The notes beneath the pieces were generated by a model. That model had not been told where the DNA came from, did no database searches, and was given only the letters and a program-made list of their open reading frames with translations. 17,331 nucleotides of DNA from Holtiella sp036655075. GTDB lineage: Bacteria > Bacillota > Clostridia > Lachnospirales > Cellulosilyticaceae. The stretch spans positions 1-17,331 of the forward strand of contig NZ_JAVVQU010000052.1 in the NCBI RefSeq assembly GCF_036655075.1. The letters are read 5' to 3'. Shown here in pieces: positions 13,644-17,331 of this stretch. The position numbers and the translations under genes are program-made. The stretch's first letter is position 1. The number at the start of each line of letters is the position of its first letter.

Positions 13644-14558
13644 TTATTTGCCACCTTGATAGATGTCATGCTCTTTTAAATATTTATGAATGTGGTTTAG
13701 AACGAGCGTCTTACGCACTGTCCATAAAGGTGCTATAAGGTGGGTACGGTCTCCGTCTCCTGTAAGTCGGTGGATGACAAAATGAGGGGGGAGAATTTTA
13801 AGCACTTCTCCTACGATTTCTACATATTCATCTTCAGATAAAAGGGAAAAAGGTTCTTTTGTATAGAGCTTACCAAGAGGTGCGTTATCCACAACGTGAA
13901 GCATATGCATTTTAACACCTTGTAGTGGAAGTTTTGAGATGTAAGAGGCTGTTGCTAAAATATCTTCACGACTTTCATAAGGGAGTCCAATAATCATATG
14001 CGCAACAACTTCGATGCCTAAGTGGTGAAGTTTGTATACCGCTTCTTCAAAACAAGCTAAATCATGTCCACGATTAATAAATTTACTTGTTGTAGGATGA
14101 ATGGTTTGAAGGCCTAACTCTACCCACAAATGGGTGCGTTGATTAAGTGTAGATAAATACTCAAGGACATCATCTTCTAAACAGTCAGGACGCGTGGCAA
14201 TGGCGAGCCCGACTACACCTGGAAAACTCAGTGCTTCTTCGTACTGTTTTTGTAGGATATCTAAAGATGCATATGTACTAGAGTAAGCTTGAAAGTAAGG
14301 CATATATTTTTTTACATTTGGCCATTTATTGGATAAAAGTTCAATGTTATCTTGCATTTGTTCAGTAATAGATTTGGTAGAAGAACTTGTAAAGTCACCA
14401 CTTCCACGGCTACTACAAAAGATACATCCACCAGAAGCAACTTTTCCATCTCGGTTAGGGCAAGTGTAGCCTCCATCTAGAGAGAGTTTCATTACTTTTT
14501 CTTGGTGGCGTTCCTTAAGGAAATCGTTTAAACTATAAAATCTTGAAGCATTTGACAT
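13644..14558 (-). CDS. TIGR01212/YhcC-type radical SAM protein
   Basis: This 304-residue protein belongs to the TIGR01212 (YhcC) radical SAM family, distantly related to Elp3. The cluster ligands are C33, C45 and C48 in CPNRDG...GGCIFC, the family's C-x11-C-x2-C spacing rather than the usual C-x3-C-x2-C. The barrel continues through AIATRPDCLEDD, VELGLQT, VAHMIIGLPYE and MHMLHVV, and ends with HRLTGDGDR. Family members are predicted cytoplasmic radical enzymes; the substrate is not established to my knowledge. The frame is open to 14591, but ATG 14558 is chosen because AAAGGA lies upstream of it and the extra 11 codons overlap a hairpin. Confidence 0.92.
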   Translation of the reverse strand: MSNASRFYSLNDFLKERHQEKVMKLSLDGGYTCPNRDGKVASGGCIFCSSRGSGDFTSSSTKSITEQMQDNIELLSNKWPNVKKYMPYFQAYSSTYASLDILQKQYEEALSFPGVVGLAIATRPDCLEDDVLEYLSTLNQRTHLWVELGLQTIHPTTSKFINRGHDLACFEEAVYKLHHLGIEVVAHMIIGLPYESREDILATASYISKLPLQGVKMHMLHVVDNAPLGKLYTKEPFSLLSEDEYVEIVGEVLKILPPHFVIHRLTGDGDRTHLIAPLWTVRKTLVLNHIHKYLKEHDIYQGGK

Positions 14559-14576
14559 GAAAAAATCCTTTCTGAG

Positions 14577-14615
14577 TATAATAAAAAACAAGGCATGGCC
14601 TTGTTTTTTATTATA
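14577..14615. terminator. Perfect 18-base-stem terminator, bidirectional
   Basis: Bases 14577-14594 pair perfectly with 14598-14615 around an ATG loop. The A-rich and T-rich arms (AAAAAAC/GTTTTTT) supply a T-run on either strand. It lies nine bases past the stop of the 14624-15058 gene and in the leader of the radical SAM gene. Its outer arm doubles as a -10 box. Confidence 0.8.
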
Positions 14616-14637
14616 CCTTTTATTTAATAACTAGCAA
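14610..14637 (-). promoter_or_regulatory. Promoter of the radical SAM gene, overlapping the terminator
   Basis: On the minus strand, TTGCTA (14637-14632), a 16-base spacer and consensus TATAAT (14615-14610). The -35 box lies inside the last codons of the upstream gene and the -10 box is the outer end of the hairpin stem. A transcript starting near 14603 would lack most of the first arm and so escape termination. Confidence 0.65.
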
Positions 14638-15058
14638 GGCTCGTTTCTTCTTTGTGTAGACGAATTTCTTCACAAGTTGAAAGTAAGGAAGTCCATTGAT
14701 CATTTGTTGTCATTGTACGTGCAATATTAATGAAATCTTTACGAAGCTTTTGGGTATAATCTTTTTTTATTTCGGCAATTTCATTGTCATCATGAGCTTT
14801 AGACATAGCGGTTAAGAAATGAGCTGCACGTTCAGAAGATACAAAAGGAAGATAAGGTTGAAGATAATCCAATTCTTTTTGTAATGCATCATATTGTTCT
14901 TTGAATGGATTGCTTTCTACAGTATCCATGTACGCATATAAAGATTCTAAGTTGAAAAAGCGTATGTTTTTTAATGAACTATAATCGAAATGTGCTAAAA
15001 TATCACGGAATTGCTGAATGTGAGCTTCAAGTTCTTGTTTACTAAGTAGCTTTGACAT
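14624..15058 (-). CDS. Unrecognised 144-residue helical protein
   Basis: I do not recognise this family. The protein is hydrophilic, predicted largely helical, and has no membrane segment, signal peptide or cysteine motif (a single Cys lies near the C terminus in LLSTCEEIRLHKEE). A central KELDYLQPYLPFVSSERAAHFLTAM segment is its most hydrophobic part. AGGGGG precedes the ATG on the minus strand. It is divergent from the response regulator gene with a 150-base gap. On its side a TATAAT (15118-15113) with CAGACA at a long 19-base spacing is a possible promoter. It ends at a strong terminator. Confidence 0.7.
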   Translation of the reverse strand: MSKLLSKQELEAHIQQFRDILAHFDYSSLKNIRFFNLESLYAYMDTVESNPFKEQYDALQKELDYLQPYLPFVSSERAAHFLTAMSKAHDDNEIAEIKKDYTQKLRKDFINIARTMTTNDQWTSLLSTCEEIRLHKEETSLASY

Positions 15059-15148
15059 TTTAAATCCCCCTTAATGTGAAAAATAAATAGAAAAAGTCGC
15101 TCTCTATCACTTATTATATCCAAAGTTATCAAAAAGGTGTCTGGTAAA

Positions 15149-15177
15149 TTTACTTATACTTTTAGAAAGATTATAAT
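15149..15177 (+). promoter_or_regulatory. Sigma-A promoter of the two-component operon
   Basis: TTTACT (15149-15154), a 17-base spacer and consensus TATAAT (15172-15177). The predicted start near 15184 is about 25 bases before the response regulator ATG. I see no clear PhoP-type direct repeat. Confidence 0.7.
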
Positions 15178-15208
15178 GAATAGATAAACAAAAGAGCGGA
15201 GGATAAAT

Positions 15209-15913
15209 ATGAAAAAAAATAAAATTTTAATAGTAGATGATGAAGAACATATTTTAGAACTCATTGCCTATAATTTATCTCAAAATGGCTTTAAAGTTTT
15301 TACAGCAACCTGTATCCAAGAAGCAGACAAAATTTTAAGTGAAGTGACAGTAGATTTGACACTTCTAGATATTATGCTTCCTGATATGGATGGTATGACA
15401 GCGCTTAAAAAATACAGAAGTAATCCACGGACGCAGAATATGCCAATTATTATGATTACAGCTAAGGCAGAAGAAATTGATAAAATTATTGGATTAGAAC
15501 TTGGTGCCGATGACTATATTACCAAGCCTTTTAGTGTAAGAGAGGTAGTAGCTCGTGCAAATGCAGTTATGCGAAGAAATCAGCGTTTGGAAAAGGGAAA
15601 TCAAGAAGAAGATACAGAACTTCAGTTTAAAGGACTTAGATTAGATATAGATAGTCATAAGGTGCTTTACAAGGACAAAGTGTTTGAATTAACGCTTAAA
15701 GAGTTCGAGATTCTAAAGCTACTTATGCAAAATAAGGGGCGTGTTATGACGCGTGAAGTACTTCTAGACCGTATTTGGGGATATGAATACTATGGTGAGA
15801 CAAGAACTGTGGATGTACATATTCGTTATTTGCGCTCTAAGCTAACGCAATATGGGTTAGAAGAGTGCATTGAGACAGTACGGGGTGTAGGATACCGATT
15901 TGCAAAGGAGTAG
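15209..15913 (+). CDS. OmpR/PhoB-family response regulator
   Basis: The 234-residue protein has a receiver domain (about 4-120) with acidic residues D10-D11, phosphoacceptor D54 in LLDIMLP, T84 and K106 in ITKPF, followed by a winged-helix DNA-binding domain (about 140-232) with LTLKEFEILKLLMQNKGRVMTRE and VDVHIRYLRSKL. It resembles the PhoB/PhoP branch and pairs with a PhoR-like kinase directly downstream. A phosphate-starvation role is plausible by family, but no pst or phoU gene is in the window, so I give no symbol. GCGGAGGA precedes the ATG. The stop is three bases before the kinase start, indicating tight co-translation. Confidence 0.95.
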   Translation: MKKNKILIVDDEEHILELIAYNLSQNGFKVFTATCIQEADKILSEVTVDLTLLDIMLPDMDGMTALKKYRSNPRTQNMPIIMITAKAEEIDKIIGLELGADDYITKPFSVREVVARANAVMRRNQRLEKGNQEEDTELQFKGLRLDIDSHKVLYKDKVFELTLKEFEILKLLMQNKGRVMTREVLLDRIWGYEYYGETRTVDVHIRYLRSKLTQYGLEECIETVRGVGYRFAKE

Positions 15914-15916
15914 GGC

Positions 15917-17314
15917 ATGAAGAAAAAAATTATTTTGCCTGTTATAGTGGTCATATGGGTATTAGCACTTATTTATATGAGCAGTTGTTATTTGGGCTAC
16001 GAAGAATTAAGCTTGAGAGGATTGTTAAATACAGATACAGCTATAAGAATGGGCACCCAAATGATTTACAAAACGACGGGGATAACTATAATGGCTTCGA
16101 TCATTATATACTGGATACTTAGAAAATTTATTCAGGACATCATTGTTCCAATGCAGAATATGACAGATGAAGCCAGTGCATTTGCTAAAGGAGAGTATGT
16201 CCATCAAGTAAAAAATTATAGTATGCCAGAAGTGCAGCAACTTGCAAGTGCTTTAGATGATATGGGAGAGCGTCTTCACAGAGCGATTAGAAAACTTCAA
16301 TATCAAAAGACAAAGGCAGAGTCTATTGTAAGCAACTTAAATGAGGCGATTATCATTTTAGATGAAGAAGGCTATATTACAGAAGGTAATAAGCAGGTCA
16401 AATCTTTGATAGGTGGAGAGGCTATAAGAAATCAATCGGTGTTAACTTTGATGCGTGATCCAAAGGTTGTACCAGTGATTGAAAAAGCTATTCGAGGCGA
16501 GGGCTATGATTCTTGTGAGTTCTTAAAAAATGAGCAGATTTTGCATTTTAGAATAGGACCTATTAGTAAAGATGATAAAAATTATGGATTTATTATTTCT
16601 ATTCGTGATATTACTCAGACAAGGCAGTTAGAGGCCATGCGTTATCAGTTTGTAAGTAATGTGTCTCATGAGTTGAAAACCCCTCTTACAAGTATACAAG
16701 GCTTTGCTGAAACGTTAAAAGGAGGGGCTATCGAGAATAAAGAAGTAGCTTTAAGATTTATTGATATTATTGATATTGAAGCGAAACGCTTATACCGTTT
16801 GATACAAGATATTTTATGTTTATCTGAAATTGAAAATATGGAGAACAATCAAGGTGGCATGGTTCACTTTACACCGCTTATAGAAGAAGTTTGTTCTATG
16901 TTAGGACAAGATGCTAGAGAAAAACAGGTTGTATTAAACTTTGAAGAGAAGGATGTACTTATACTTGAGCATGCAAGTACAGACTATATTAAACAAGTGA
17001 TTATGAATATGGTAAGTAATGCAATTAAGTATACAGATAAAGGGCAAGTATCGATTTCTACTTATGTAGAAGAGGGGAAAAAAGTATTTTGTATAGAAGA
17101 TACGGGTATTGGTATTCCACAAGATAGTTTACCACATATCTTTGAAAGATTTTATCGTGTAGATAAGAGTAGGTCAAGGAAGAGTGGTGGGACAGGTCTT
17201 GGTCTTTCTATTGTTAAGCATATTGTAGAGCTCTATAAAGGAACTATAGAAATTAAGAGTATGGAAAATGAGGGAAGTACCTTTAAAGTTATATTTCCTG
17301 AGTCCAATAAATAA
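15917..17314 (+). CDS. PhoR-like membrane sensor histidine kinase
   Basis: The 465-residue kinase has two membrane segments (about 5-26 and 53-69) enclosing only about 25 outside residues, then a HAMP linker (70-122), a PAS domain (about 132-235, ending IRDITQTRQLE), a HisKA domain with phospho-accepting H251 in SHELKTP, and an HATPase domain with N-box NMVSNAIKYT, G1 DTGIG (395-399), F-box FERFYR and G2 GGTGLGL (424-430). All catalytic motifs are intact. The tiny external loop means there is no external sensor domain, so the signal is probably sensed in the membrane, by the internal PAS domain, or through a partner protein. Its ribosome binding site, AAAGGAG, lies inside the last codons of the response regulator gene. 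Confidence 0.94.
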   Translation: MKKKIILPVIVVIWVLALIYMSSCYLGYEELSLRGLLNTDTAIRMGTQMIYKTTGITIMASIIIYWILRKFIQDIIVPMQNMTDEASAFAKGEYVHQVKNYSMPEVQQLASALDDMGERLHRAIRKLQYQKTKAESIVSNLNEAIIILDEEGYITEGNKQVKSLIGGEAIRNQSVLTLMRDPKVVPVIEKAIRGEGYDSCEFLKNEQILHFRIGPISKDDKNYGFIISIRDITQTRQLEAMRYQFVSNVSHELKTPLTSIQGFAETLKGGAIENKEVALRFIDIIDIEAKRLYRLIQDILCLSEIENMENNQGGMVHFTPLIEEVCSMLGQDAREKQVVLNFEEKDVLILEHASTDYIKQVIMNMVSNAIKYTDKGQVSISTYVEEGKKVFCIEDTGIGIPQDSLPHIFERFYRVDKSRSRKSGGTGLGLSIVKHIVELYKGTIEIKSMENEGSTFKVIFPESNK

Positions 17315-17331
17315 TATTTAGGCAAGTAAAT

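Noticed and set aside
14559..14591. Upstream start (14591) for the radical SAM gene
   Set aside because: It lies inside the 18-base hairpin; the family-like start with a ribosome binding site is ATG 14558.

Overview
The window is chromosomal, AT-rich DNA with strong AGGAGG-type ribosome binding sites, tRNA genes without an encoded CCA end, a two-protein Lon set (LonB and LonA), EngB directly after LonA, and a DUF4364 protein. Together these point to an anaerobic member of the Clostridia (Firmicutes/Bacillota), probably close to the Lachnospirales or Clostridium-like lineages. The genus cannot be fixed from the sequence alone. I see no insertion sequence, phage gene, CRISPR array or other mobile element; most of the window is conserved housekeeping DNA.

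Layout. 1-475: the end of a tRNA operon (Leu, Gly, Arg, Gln-UUG) with its terminator, then a separately promoted tRNA-Gln-CUG that is almost a copy of its neighbour. 475-925: a gene-poor stretch ending in a palindromic operator-like site. 926-1585: a small stand-alone siroheme/4Fe-4S sulfite or nitrite reductase. 1601-1950: a long terminator-like hairpin that contains the start of a small membrane-protein gene, and that gene is interrupted by an in-frame TAG. 2195-2291: two back-to-back terminators. 2294-3993: a CYTH-domain protein (minus), a DJ-1/PfpI protein (plus) and an unrecognised 143-residue protein (minus).

4237-12345 is the protein-quality-control core: trigger factor (tig), clpP, clpX, then lonB, lonA and engB. 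Trigger factor receives nascent chains at the ribosome, ClpXP and the two Lon proteases degrade damaged or regulatory proteins, and EngB (YsxC) assists 50S subunit assembly. tig-clpP-clpX ends in a strong terminator; lonB follows it, and lonA-engB read as one unit ending in another strong terminator.

12397-12961: a strong promoter drives a 77-residue acidic protein gene with no terminator before the next unit, a second strong promoter followed by tRNA-Gly-GCC and tRNA-Pro-UGG. 13017-15058 (minus strand): a 144-residue unknown protein, a TIGR01212/YhcC-type radical SAM protein and a DUF4364 winged-helix protein, with a terminator and promoter physically overlapping between the first two. 15209-17314 (plus): an OmpR/PhoB-type response regulator and a PhoR-like membrane histidine kinase.

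The least ordinary signals are the amber-interrupted membrane gene embedded in a hairpin at 1601-1950, the internally repeated unknown protein before tig, the overlapping terminator/promoter at 14577-14637, and the palindrome upstream of the small sulfite reductase. I did not find convincing evidence of a wholly new multi-gene system.
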